Below, one piece after another: positions 1 through 8,016 of a stretch of 64,000 bases of DNA. Position 1 is the stretch's first letter. Each line of letters begins with the position of its first letter. The translations under genes were made by a program, and so were the position numbers. This stretch comes from Cytophagales bacterium (GTDB lineage Bacteria > Bacteroidota > Bacteroidia > Cytophagales > Cyclobacteriaceae). The stretch is taken from contig JAFLBR010000003.1 of assembly GCA_017303795.1 (NCBI GenBank), positions 124,001-188,000 on the forward strand, in the 5' to 3' direction. The notes under the pieces were generated by a model that saw nothing but the letters and a program-made list of their open reading frames with translations, was not told the DNA's origin and did not search any database.

Positions 1-258
1 GCCTTGGATAATTTTGGTGCGTTCATCTTCTTTAGCAACAACCAACATGCTAATAAAGGGTATTCGTATAAAGCCAATGCGCAAAGTCTCCAATATGCCC
101 CCTACACTCGTAAATAATACCCATACTCCAACCTCAGCAGGAGGAAGCATGCGCACCAGAAAATAGATACTGGCAAAGCCCAATAAAACTACAGCAGCTT
201 GATTTATCAGAGAGTACACTCCATGATTTATCCAACGGGATGAATTACTTGTTGTCAA
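1..258 (-). CDS. Wzx-like polysaccharide flippase, N-terminal part (runs off the left edge)
   Basis: An open frame of 86 codons is read leftwards from a TTG at 256-258; an in-frame TAA lies at 262-264, so this TTG is the only plausible start before an internal GTG or ATG. The peptide begins TTSNSSRWINHGVYSLIN and then shows two hydrophobic segments (around LLGFASIYFLV and VWVLFTSVGGIL) separated by a short polar turn with PPAEVG. This is the usual start of oligosaccharide flippases of the MATE/Wzx fold, which move undecaprenyl-linked repeat units across the inner membrane. It lies downstream of the Wzc-like gene on the same strand, 134 bases away, which fits an exopolysaccharide locus continuing beyond the window. 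The family call rests on the N-terminus only. Confidence 0.6.
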   Translation of the reverse strand, partial: MTTSNSSRWINHGVYSLINQAAVVLLGFASIYFLVRMLPPAEVGVWVLFTSVGGILETLRIGFIRIPFISMLVVAKEDERTKIIQG

Positions 259-392
259 AAATTAATTGATTTTAAGTAAAGAAACCACCGGTTGGGGTAC
301 CTCACTATTAATGATAGAGAAATCATTCTGATGATATTACTAAAGCTATAAAAAGAAGGGCCGTACTTTTGTGTTTTGATTTCTACTAGTTG

Positions 393-2603
393 TTAAGATT
401 TATAATCCTTCGGATCAATTTTATTCAGCACACAGCCACCAAACTTAATACCTAGTGATTTAACGTATTGAATAGATTCACGATCTTGCTGAGCTACAGT
501 TGACTGAGCTGAGAAAATGGTGATCACTTTATCCACATATTGAACAAGCTCTTTGGTATCAGCATAATCATTTAAGGCGCCACCCTCTAAAATGATGTAA
601 TCAAAATTTGCTTTAAAACCTTCAATCAGGTTTGCGAAATTTCTTCCACTTAATATTTCAGCGGGTGAGGCGATACCACCGCCAGCATTTGTTACTACAA
701 ACACGTTTTTATAGATGGTTGGCGTAATCAACTCATATGCCATTTCTTTGTCCTCAGATTCAACATCTGCTTTTCCCTGCTTGGATGAAGTTAGAAGCCC
801 TGCAACCAGTTGCCGGTCTTCAATTGATTTAACTTTTGATCCTTTCGGTAATATCTGCGAGAGTACGTTGTTTCTAAAGTTAGTATCAACAATTAGCACG
901 CGCTTGTTAACTAAACTTAAAATATAAGATAGCGCCATAATGGTAAAAGTCTTGCCTTCATTTTTACGAAGGCTGGTTACTAAAAACACCTGCGAGTTTA
1001 ATGAAACTACCTCATGCCTTATTTTTCGTAAAATCGACTTAAACAATTCCCCGCTTTCATTTCCGGTTTGATTAAAGATTTGAGGAATATTAAAATTGTT
1101 GATGTTTAAACGAATGATGGAGCCTATCAAGGGTAAGTTAACAATCGAACTAAACTTATCAACCGAACGAAGTGATTGATCTAAAAATTCGAATAGCGCA
1201 ATGATAAAAATACAAATGGAGAAACTGCTGAATCCTGCCAGGCCAACAATTATTAGTCGTTTGCTGGATAGCGGATCGTGCGGTGGAAACGCTGCTGAAG
1301 TTTGTCTTAAAGTATTTGAAGCCAATAACCGGTTTTTTGCTTCATTAAATTTTGCCACGGCTGCCAGATATTCTTCCGAGGCCAGATCCACATCCTTTTG
1401 AATAGCTTCGAGCTTTGCTTCTTTAGAAGCATACCCCGAAAAACTGTATTGTAAACTGGTAATCTTGGCTTCAACGGTAATTAGGTTAGTGCGGGCAACC
1501 TGATACTCTACCTCTAAATCGTTAAGCTTGTCTTGAATCTCAGCCTTTGTTAAGGTAGGGGTGGCTGGGCTAGAACCCGTTCCTGCAGTTTGAATCCTCA
1601 GTTGCTCGCGTAAAAAACTGATGGAGTCTTTTAATGCATTGTCTTGTTGGCCCCCGGTTATATACCGATCATTTAAATTGTTAATGGTGTTGCGTAGCTC
1701 TATAATCTTCTGATTATCCAACACGCTGGTTGTGCCTGCTATTCCATTTAGCTGCCGGTTTAAATTTCCTCTGGTAAGTTCAACACGTTGAAGCGAACTT
1801 CGAATCTCATCGCGTTGTTTTTCAAGATCAGATAGTTGAACAAGTTTATTCTCGCCTTCCTTTTCAACATTAAAGAGGTTATTCCCGGTTTTGAACAATC
1901 GCTGGGTTTCCATCTTATCATCCAGATCACTTTTCTTTTGAATGACAAGGTTGTTGAGAAAATCAACTGATTCACCGGCACGCTCTGTTGTTAAGGATTT
2001 ACTTAGCCGGATAAACTCTTCGCAAAAAGCATTGGCTGCCAAGGCCGATAAGTGTGGGCTATCTGAAACATAATCTACCTGAATAAAATCAGTGTTCGGA
2101 ATGCGGTATATGGTCAGGTTTGCGCGCACAACCAGGTAATCATAATTGTAGGCCATTAAGAACTTTCTGATAACTGGATAGCCCGGTGATGAGGTGGACA
2201 GCGGCTTCAATTCGTTCAGCATTCCCGTAACCAGGTCTTTTACATACTTAATTTCTTCCGAATCCGTTTGAAGTTTCTCTGGATCTGGTTGGTGAAAAGG
2301 TTCCTCCTTACCTTCTAATTCGTGAAGCAATAATCTATACTGAACAAAGTTAGTTGGCGCCCCGGCATTCATGGAACTCAAAAGATTATTGAATTTTATA
2401 TCTGCATCTCTGGGGTTAAACCATTCCTCCTTTAAATGAACCTGATCGTTCATGGTAAAGCCGGTTGATAGTTGAGTAGAGGCCCTGTATTTTTGAACCT
2501 GATTGAGTGTAAATAAAAAAGCAGCACCACTGGCAAGAATTGGCGTGATAATCCACAGCCATTTCTTTCTCCAAATAACCTTTAATAAAAACAGGATATC
2601 CAT
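393..2603 (-). CDS. Wzc/GumC-like polysaccharide co-polymerase with degenerate tyrosine-kinase domain
   Basis: The 736-residue protein has the Wzz/BY-kinase plan: a short cytoplasmic start, a membrane segment at about 17-34, a long periplasmic region with coiled-coil stretches (about 200-430), a proline motif (FPPHDP) before a second membrane segment near 450-470, and a P-loop domain from about 540. Such proteins control chain length and export of exopolysaccharide. Walker A is partly kept (NEGKT, K551). The A' motif reads VDTNFR, with Asn575 where family members have Asp, and the Walker B position reads IILEGG with Glu673 instead of Asp. The C-terminus ends NKIDPKDYKS and lacks the tyrosine cluster of active BY-kinases. 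I infer a structural or regulatory rather than catalytic kinase domain. The flippase gene follows on the same strand. Confidence 0.85.
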   Translation of the reverse strand: MDILFLLKVIWRKKWLWIITPILASGAAFLFTLNQVQKYRASTQLSTGFTMNDQVHLKEEWFNPRDADIKFNNLLSSMNAGAPTNFVQYRLLLHELEGKEEPFHQPDPEKLQTDSEEIKYVKDLVTGMLNELKPLSTSSPGYPVIRKFLMAYNYDYLVVRANLTIYRIPNTDFIQVDYVSDSPHLSALAANAFCEEFIRLSKSLTTERAGESVDFLNNLVIQKKSDLDDKMETQRLFKTGNNLFNVEKEGENKLVQLSDLEKQRDEIRSSLQRVELTRGNLNRQLNGIAGTTSVLDNQKIIELRNTINNLNDRYITGGQQDNALKDSISFLREQLRIQTAGTGSSPATPTLTKAEIQDKLNDLEVEYQVARTNLITVEAKITSLQYSFSGYASKEAKLEAIQKDVDLASEEYLAAVAKFNEAKNRLLASNTLRQTSAAFPPHDPLSSKRLIIVGLAGFSSFSICIFIIALFEFLDQSLRSVDKFSSIVNLPLIGSIIRLNINNFNIPQIFNQTGNESGELFKSILRKIRHEVVSLNSQVFLVTSLRKNEGKTFTIMALSYILSLVNKRVLIVDTNFRNNVLSQILPKGSKVKSIEDRQLVAGLLTSSKQGKADVESEDKEMAYELITPTIYKNVFVVTNAGGGIASPAEILSGRNFANLIEGFKANFDYIILEGGALNDYADTKELVQYVDKVITIFSAQSTVAQQDRESIQYVKSLGIKFGGCVLNKIDPKDYKS

Positions 2604-2629
2604 ATTTTAGCCAATAAGTTAGTCTATTA

Positions 2630-2637
2630 CAAAAGTA
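2630..2637 (-). promoter_or_regulatory. Bacteroidota -7 box (TACTTTTG) for the Wzc-like gene
   Basis: On the minus strand the sequence reads TACTTTTG, a full match to the TAnnTTTG -7 element of the Bacteroidota primary sigma factor. It ends 27 bases before the start codon at 2603, giving a leader of about 20 bases. I see no good TTG at the -33 distance, so the call rests on one box. Confidence 0.45.
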
Positions 2638-2886
2638 CCACAATTTATGCTATTAAATAGCCCTTAATCAGGGCCTGCGTTCATCTTCCATCCTAATTAC
2701 GGAAACGATTGAAAAGTAGTTTTAAAGAATCTGGAGGGAATGATTTTAATTTCTTTAGGCTTACGATCAAATCCATTAAATTTGAAAATTAATTCAACCC
2801 TAAATGCCGCCAGCAGCGAAAAGGAACCCTCTAAATCACAATTAATTTCTTAAAGCTTCTAACTCCTCCGTACAAATATCTAACTC

Positions 2887-4752
2887 ATGAAAATCCTTGG
2901 TATCTCAGCATTCTATCACGACTCCGCAGCAGCCATAATTGAAGATGGCGAAATCATAGCCGCAGCCCAGGAGGAACGCTTTACCCGCAAAAAGCATGAC
3001 CCCGGCTTTCCTACCCATGCTGTAAAGTTTTGTCTGGAGTATGCCGGCACATCGTTAGATAAAATTGATGCCATTGCGTTTTACGATAAGCCGCTCCTTA
3101 AGTTTGAGCGCCTTTTGGAAACCTATTATGCCTTCGCCCCAAAAGGGTTATCCTCATTCATTACCGCTATACCGGTTTGGTTAAGAGAAAAGATGTTTCT
3201 TAAGCGGCTTATTATGGAAGAACTTGTTAAAATTGACGCCAAACTTGACAAGAAGAAAATCAAGCTCCTTTTCCCTGAACATCACCTATCGCATGCTGCC
3301 AGTGCCTACTATTCATCTCCCTTTCAGGAATCGGCCATATTAACGGTTGATGGTGTGGGCGAATGGGCTACAGCTTCCATCTGCCACGGCACCGGAAAAG
3401 ATGTTAAAATTCTGAAGGAGCTTAAGTTTCCGCATTCGTTAGGATTATTATACTCAGCATTCACCTATTTTCTTGGATTTAAAGTAAACTCTGGCGAGTA
3501 CAAATTAATGGGTTTAGCGCCCTATGGTGTGCCCGATAGTGATGACGTGAATCGTTATGTAGCTATCATCAAAGAAAAACTTATCTCCCTTAAGGAAGAT
3601 GGTTCTGTTTGGTTAGATCAGGAATATTTTAATTACTCCACCGGCTTACGCATGGTGCATGAGGATAAATGGGAGAAGCTCTTTGGCTTTAAAGCCCGTA
3701 AGCCCGAAGACGAACTTCAGGCGCATCATTGCAACCTTGGGCTTGCCATTCAAAAAATTACCGAGGAATCTGTGATTTTAATGGGGAAGGAAGCGCAGCG
3801 TCTTACTGGTTCAAAACATTTGTGTCTGGCAGGGGGTGTGGCGTTAAATTGTGTGGCGAATGGTAAATTGTTAAATACTCAAATATTTGAAAATGTTTTC
3901 ATTCAGCCTGCTGCCGGTGATGCCGGTGGTGCGTTAGGAGCTGCTCAGGCTGCTTACCACATTCATTTTGGTCAGGATAGAAAAGTATCTTCGGCAATGG
4001 ATTCCATGAAGGGTTCTTATCTGGGGCCTGAATATTCAGATTTTGATGTAGAAAAAGTAATTCGGAAGTATCAGGGCAAAGCGCAGCATTTTACCGATTA
4101 CAATCAACTTACAGAGTATGTTGCAAAAAAGATTTCGGAAGATAATGTAGTGGGTTGGATGCAAGGCCGAATGGAGTTTGGCCCGCGCGCATTGGGTGGC
4201 CGTACTATTTTGGGCGATCCGAGAAGTTCTGAGATGCAACGAAAACTTAATGTAAAAATTAAGTACCGCGAATCGTTCAGACCATTTGCGCCATCAGTCC
4301 TGGCTGAGGACTGCTCTTCCTATTTCGAACACAATACTACTTCTCCTTATATGCTATTGGTTCAGCCTGTTGTAAAAAGCAGAAGAAAGCCATTACCAGA
4401 AGGTTATAATACCATGTCGTTAAAGGATAAGCTTTATCACTTACGATCGGACATGCCCGCTATAACGCATATCGATTTCTCTGCCCGGATTCAAACCGTA
4501 CACAAAGAGACAAATCCACGGTATTATCAGCTCATTGAATCGTTTAAGAAATTAACAGGCTATGGCGTATTGGTAAACACCAGTTTCAATGTGAGGGGCG
4601 AACCTATTATCTGTACACCCGAAGATGCCTACCGATGCTTTATGCGTACGGAGATGGATTTTCTAGTGGTTGGCAACTACGTTTTTGATAAAAAAACGCA
4701 GCCAGACTGGCAAGAAAAAGACAATTGGAAAGAAGAATTTACCTTGGATTAA
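2887..4752 (+). CDS. NodU/CmcH-type carbamoyltransferase
   Basis: The 621-residue protein starts MKILGISAFYHDSAAAIIED, the typical opening of O-carbamoyltransferases that move a carbamoyl group from carbamoyl phosphate to a hydroxyl via carbamoyl-adenylate. The N-terminal Kae1-like domain has the metal-binding histidines in EHHLSHAASAYY (H132, H133, H136) and the ASKHA-type motif TVDGVGEW. The C-terminal YrdC-like lobe includes GRRALGGRTILG-like (here GPRALGGRTILGDPR) and VLVNTSFNVRGEPI. Length is normal for the family. It is the first gene of a plus-strand run with DUF5989, SxtJ, UbiA-type and HAD genes. The acceptor cannot be read from the sequence; with polysaccharide genes next door, a sugar or prenyl-linked sugar is a reasonable guess. 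Confidence 0.9.
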   Translation: MKILGISAFYHDSAAAIIEDGEIIAAAQEERFTRKKHDPGFPTHAVKFCLEYAGTSLDKIDAIAFYDKPLLKFERLLETYYAFAPKGLSSFITAIPVWLREKMFLKRLIMEELVKIDAKLDKKKIKLLFPEHHLSHAASAYYSSPFQESAILTVDGVGEWATASICHGTGKDVKILKELKFPHSLGLLYSAFTYFLGFKVNSGEYKLMGLAPYGVPDSDDVNRYVAIIKEKLISLKEDGSVWLDQEYFNYSTGLRMVHEDKWEKLFGFKARKPEDELQAHHCNLGLAIQKITEESVILMGKEAQRLTGSKHLCLAGGVALNCVANGKLLNTQIFENVFIQPAAGDAGGALGAAQAAYHIHFGQDRKVSSAMDSMKGSYLGPEYSDFDVEKVIRKYQGKAQHFTDYNQLTEYVAKKISEDNVVGWMQGRMEFGPRALGGRTILGDPRSSEMQRKLNVKIKYRESFRPFAPSVLAEDCSSYFEHNTTSPYMLLVQPVVKSRRKPLPEGYNTMSLKDKLYHLRSDMPAITHIDFSARIQTVHKETNPRYYQLIESFKKLTGYGVLVNTSFNVRGEPIICTPEDAYRCFMRTEMDFLVVGNYVFDKKTQPDWQEKDNWKEEFTLD

Positions 4753-4785
4753 AGTATCTTTGAGGCCTCGAAAACTATAGATAAC

Positions 4786-4935
4786 ATGGAATTTCTTAAG
4801 GACATCCTGAAGTTTATGTCAGCCCGGAAAAAGTGGTGGTTAACCCCCGTTATCTTGCTGCTGATATTCATTGGTATCTTGTTGGTGATCGGTGGAGGCT
4901 CGGCAGTGGCTCCGTTCATTTATACCCTCTTCTAA
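4786..4935 (+). CDS. DUF5989-family membrane micro-protein (49 aa)
   Basis: A short frame of 49 codons plus stop, starting MEFLKDILKFMSARKKWW. It has a cytoplasmic-looking basic start, the motif RKKWWLTP, one hydrophobic segment (about residues 20-36, rich in L/I/V) and a C-terminus GGGSAVAPFIYTLF. This is the form of the DUF5989 family, tiny single-pass proteins commonly found beside NodU-type carbamoyltransferases. It sits 33 bases after the carbamoyltransferase and 9 bases before the SxtJ-like gene, all in one direction. Function is unknown; constant company suggests that it anchors or assists the carbamoyltransferase at the membrane (inference). Confidence 0.85.
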   Translation: MEFLKDILKFMSARKKWWLTPVILLLIFIGILLVIGGGSAVAPFIYTLF

Positions 4936-4944
4936 ACTAGTACC

Positions 4945-5328
4945 GTGCAAAATCAAGACAGATATAAAAGTATTCTGGTAATTGTTACCGGATTTCTGGT
5001 AATAGCCTGGGTTCTATTTGTAAAAGAATATACCAACGCTTCTACAATTCTTGCTAAGGTAGCTGTAGGTATAGGTTTAATCTCTGTATTTATTCCTATT
5101 GCCGCAAAGGGAATAGAATGGGTTTGGTTGAAACTTGCGCACATACTTGGATGGATTAACTCAAAAATACTGTTGGGGGCTATCTTTTTCTTTTTTCTTT
5201 TACCCATTGCCATCATATCTCGTTTATTCACTAAAGATCCACTGAAATTAAAGGGTCGCGAGCTGAAAAGTTTATTTACAGATCGTAATCATCAATACAC
5301 GAAAGAAGATCTAGAAAATATCTGGTAA
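4945..5328 (+). CDS. SxtJ-family membrane protein
   Basis: A 127-residue protein from a GTG at 4945, nine bases after the DUF5989 stop. It shows three hydrophobic segments (about residues 9-26, 33-52 and 71-92), a tryptophan-rich stretch between the second and third (IEWVWLKLAHILGWIN), and a charged tail with KDPLKLKG and a final DLENIW. This matches the SxtJ family, named after an unknown gene next to the carbamoyltransferase of saxitoxin clusters. No saxitoxin-type biosynthetic genes are present here, so only the carbamoylation sub-module is shared. Its role is unknown; position and co-occurrence suggest a membrane partner of the carbamoyltransferase. Confidence 0.75.
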   Translation: MQNQDRYKSILVIVTGFLVIAWVLFVKEYTNASTILAKVAVGIGLISVFIPIAAKGIEWVWLKLAHILGWINSKILLGAIFFFFLLPIAIISRLFTKDPLKLKGRELKSLFTDRNHQYTKEDLENIW

Positions 5329-5334
5329 TCAATT

Positions 5335-6201
5335 ATGCGGCCTATTATAAAATTGATACGGCCTAAGCATTGGATTAAAAATCTTTTTTTACTGATCCCG
5401 GTTTTTTTTGCGGGAAGTCTTTTCCAAATTGAGCGTATCGAAATTTTAGGGTTAGGCATGATTGCCTTCTGCCTGATTGCTTCAGCTGTTTACATTATAA
5501 ATGATCTCAAAGACATTGAAGTTGATCGCATCCATCCTTTAAAAAGAGATAGACCGTTGGCTTCAGGAGCTGTAAGTAAATCAAAAGCAACTCTACTGCT
5601 TTTTACTTTTATACTGTTTGGTTTATCGCTCTCATACTGGCTCAACCCAATATTTTTCTACCTGGTTTGTGTATACCTAGCCTTAAATGTTGCTTACTCA
5701 TTCGGACTTAAAAATATCTCCATCGTAGACTTGTTTATTGTTTCGCTCGGTTTTTTAATACGTATCTATAGTGGCGGAATTTTAGCTGGCGTTGAGGTGT
5801 CGCATTGGCTTGCCATTATGATACTTTTGCTTTCGCTCTTTCTGGTGTTAGCAAAAAGACGTGACGATATAGTGCTTCAGGCAAAATCGCAGGCTGTAAT
5901 TCGAAAAACCTCATCCAGCTATAATCTGGAATTTATTAACGCATGCCTTACCATTTTCGCTGCCGTTATTGTTGTATCATACATCATGTATACCGTTTCG
6001 CCTGAGGTGGTTGATCGCTTTAATAGCCCCTATCTCTTTGCCACTACCCCATTCGTTATTGCTGGAATTATGCGATACCTGCAAATAACAATTGTTGAAA
6101 TGAATAGCGGATCACCAACCAGCATTTTGGTGAAAGACAAATTTATACTCACCACCATAATTCTCTGGATAATTTCATTCTATCTTATCATCTATAACTA
6201 A
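5335..6201 (+). CDS. UbiA-family prenyltransferase, like decaprenyl-phosphate phosphoribosyltransferase
   Basis: The 288-residue protein has eight or nine membrane segments and the UbiA Asp-rich motif NDLKDIEVDRIHP near residues 57-69, followed by KRDRPLASG. A start with IRPKHWIKNLFLLIPVFFAG and the NDxxDxxxDRxHPxKxxRP form are features I associate with phosphoribosyl-decaprenyl-phosphate synthases (Rv3806c type) rather than menaquinone or heme prenyltransferases. Such enzymes join 5-phosphoribosyl diphosphate to a polyprenyl phosphate in the inner membrane. It lies 6 bases after the SxtJ-like gene and is followed one base later by a HAD phosphatase that could remove the 5-phosphate. The lipid substrate here is unproven. 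Confidence 0.75.
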   Translation: MRPIIKLIRPKHWIKNLFLLIPVFFAGSLFQIERIEILGLGMIAFCLIASAVYIINDLKDIEVDRIHPLKRDRPLASGAVSKSKATLLLFTFILFGLSLSYWLNPIFFYLVCVYLALNVAYSFGLKNISIVDLFIVSLGFLIRIYSGGILAGVEVSHWLAIMILLLSLFLVLAKRRDDIVLQAKSQAVIRKTSSSYNLEFINACLTIFAAVIVVSYIMYTVSPEVVDRFNSPYLFATTPFVIAGIMRYLQITIVEMNSGSPTSILVKDKFILTTIILWIISFYLIIYN

Positions 6202-6202
6202 G

Positions 6203-6799
6203 GTGAACCATCTAGTTCTTTTCGATTTTGACGGCACCATTACCAATAGAGATTCGTTAAAAGATTTTCTGTTCTTCTACCATGGTTGGGCAAAAGTCTG
6301 TTTGGGTTTTATTGTGCTATCGCCCATACTGGCGCTCTTTGTGGTTAGGGTTATCTCTAACCATTCGGCTAAGCAAATTTTACTACGGTATTTTTTTGGA
6401 AGGGAACCTTTAGTTGTATTTAATGCCCGATGCAAGGACTTCGCTACTCAACACATTCCAAAAATTATTAGGACCGAAGCCTTGAAGCAGATTAACCAAC
6501 ATTTATCCAATCAAGAAACTGTGGTGGTCGTATCAGCATCGCCCGAAAATTGGGTTAAACCCTGGTGCGATAGCTTGAGTTTACTTTGTATAGCCACGAG
6601 GTTGGAAGCGAAGGATAACAGAATTACCGGTAACTATTCTGGCAATAATTGTTACGGGCCTGAGAAAGTAAGAAGAATTAAAGAGAAGTTTAATCTATCC
6701 GAATTCAAATCAATTGTGGCTTACGGAGACTCACGCGGTGATCGGGAAATGCTTGAACTAGCGGATATCAAGAATTATAAACCATTTCAATCTACTTAA
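6203..6799 (+). CDS. HAD-IB family phosphatase (phosphoserine-phosphatase-like)
   Basis: A 198-residue protein from a GTG one base after the UbiA-type stop codon. HAD motif I is LFDFDGTITNRDS (nucleophile Asp in DFDGT), motif II is VVSASPENWVKPW, the lysine motif is in GPEKVRRI, and motif IV is YGDSRGDREML. A hydrophobic stretch at about residues 33-50 (LGFIVLSPILALFVV) could dip into the membrane. The tight spacing with the prenyltransferase suggests that it acts on the same lipid, for example on a phosphoribosyl-polyprenyl phosphate. In some bacteria a HAD and a UbiA-type domain are fused, which supports the pairing. The stop overlaps the convergent PD40 gene by 8 bases. Confidence 0.85.
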   Translation: MNHLVLFDFDGTITNRDSLKDFLFFYHGWAKVCLGFIVLSPILALFVVRVISNHSAKQILLRYFFGREPLVVFNARCKDFATQHIPKIIRTEALKQINQHLSNQETVVVVSASPENWVKPWCDSLSLLCIATRLEAKDNRITGNYSGNNCYGPEKVRRIKEKFNLSEFKSIVAYGDSRGDREMLELADIKNYKPFQST

Positions 6800-8015
6800 A
6801 GAGTAGAATTTCAATCACCCCACCCTGCTTACTTAATTCTGGTTTAATTCGATGTGAAGAGATGGATACTTTTGTATCATCCAGTCCGACCAATCGCATA
6901 CTTCGGATAATTTCTGCAGTGCGTGCTATGGTAACTATATTATCTTCTTCTTCCCTAACCCATAAAAGAATCTTAATATCTTTTTTAGCTAGAATCCGAT
7001 TCGTTATAAACCAAATAATCTCGTTCTGATCACTTGAAAGTGTTGAGTTGCCTTTACTGAAATCTAAACGCATGGATAAGCGCTTAGGGTAAATCTCATT
7101 AAGCTCTTCTACAGTAAGAAATTTTGATCCAGTTGGTAATACATTAATAGAGTAAGAAACATTCACTTTAAAAATGTTGCTTTTATCCTCATTACCTCGT
7201 GCATAGTAGGCTATGGTATCTCCATAAATGGAGAAATAAGAATCAAAACCCTTTGTATTAATAGTATTACCCAGATTTTTTGGTACCGACCAAATATCCC
7301 ATGTTCCATATAATCGCTCACTCACCAATACATCACCATCGCCAAAACCACCATGTCCGTTACTAGTAAAAAAAAGCTTTGACTTATCGATTGAAAGAAA
7401 AGGAGAAATTTCAAATCCTTTTGTGTTTACTGTAGGGCCAAGATTTCGGGGCTCGGTCCAATTGCCAGCCGAATCCTTTAGGCTGATATACAAATCTTCT
7501 TCGCCAAGTGTATCCTTACCCTTCATCGAAATCAGGATTACATCAAACTGCGGGTTTACATAGAAGCCAACAAAATCATCGCGGTTTATCCCTGGAATAG
7601 GAATGAACTCAGGGTGGCCCCACTGCCCGTTTATAAGTTTTGAAAAGGCAACACCACTTTTGTTGCTGTAACCATTTAACAAATACACCACGTTCTGCTC
7701 GGCATTAATGCCCACCACAGCGTTAGAGCGTTTGTTATTCCAAACGTTATCCATCCGTGAAGCTTGCATCCATTGGCCTTGATCATCCTTTTTACTCATC
7801 CAAATATCGGTACCCGCAAACTTGCCCCCTGTATTGGCATCATGAAATGCTCGAATAAAGTAAAGCGTGTTTCCATCAGGCGAAAGCATAGGCGCTAATT
7901 CTTCATCGCTTGAATTGATTACACTGCTTAACTCAATCGGGGTATTAAAAACCAATTCCTGTGCGTGTGCCAATCCGCTACAACCTAATACTATACCTAA
8001 GATGATCTTGCGCAT
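6792..8015 (-). CDS. PD40 beta-propeller protein with degenerate OmpA-like C-terminus
   Basis: The 407-residue protein has a signal peptide (cleavage likely after GLAHAQ) and several PD40/TolB-like propeller motifs such as LSPDGNTLYFIRAF, ISPFLSIDKSKLFFTSNG and IYGDTIAYYAR. The C-terminal 100 residues (LDFSKGNSTLSSDQNEIIW onward) have the spacing of an OmpA-like peptidoglycan-binding domain but without its usual signature, so binding is uncertain. It follows the PorP/SprF gene with one base between and is the last gene of the giant-adhesin operon. Proteins of this kind often accompany SprF and may tie the outer-membrane partner to the cell wall (inference). Confidence 0.75.
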   Translation of the reverse strand: MRKIILGIVLGCSGLAHAQELVFNTPIELSSVINSSDEELAPMLSPDGNTLYFIRAFHDANTGGKFAGTDIWMSKKDDQGQWMQASRMDNVWNNKRSNAVVGINAEQNVVYLLNGYSNKSGVAFSKLINGQWGHPEFIPIPGINRDDFVGFYVNPQFDVILISMKGKDTLGEEDLYISLKDSAGNWTEPRNLGPTVNTKGFEISPFLSIDKSKLFFTSNGHGGFGDGDVLVSERLYGTWDIWSVPKNLGNTINTKGFDSYFSIYGDTIAYYARGNEDKSNIFKVNVSYSINVLPTGSKFLTVEELNEIYPKRLSMRLDFSKGNSTLSSDQNEIIWFITNRILAKKDIKILLWVREEEDNIVTIARTAEIIRSMRLVGLDDTKVSISSHRIKPELSKQGGVIEILLFK

Positions 8016-8016
8016 G

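Noticed and set aside
364-371. TACTTTTG on the plus strand, a full -7 match
   Set aside because: It points into the 3' end of the minus-strand Wzc-like gene; there is no plus-strand gene downstream and no -33 partner.
4945-5328. SxtJ-like gene as a sign of a saxitoxin cluster
   Set aside because: No other saxitoxin-type biosynthetic gene is present; only the carbamoyltransferase-associated sub-module is shared.
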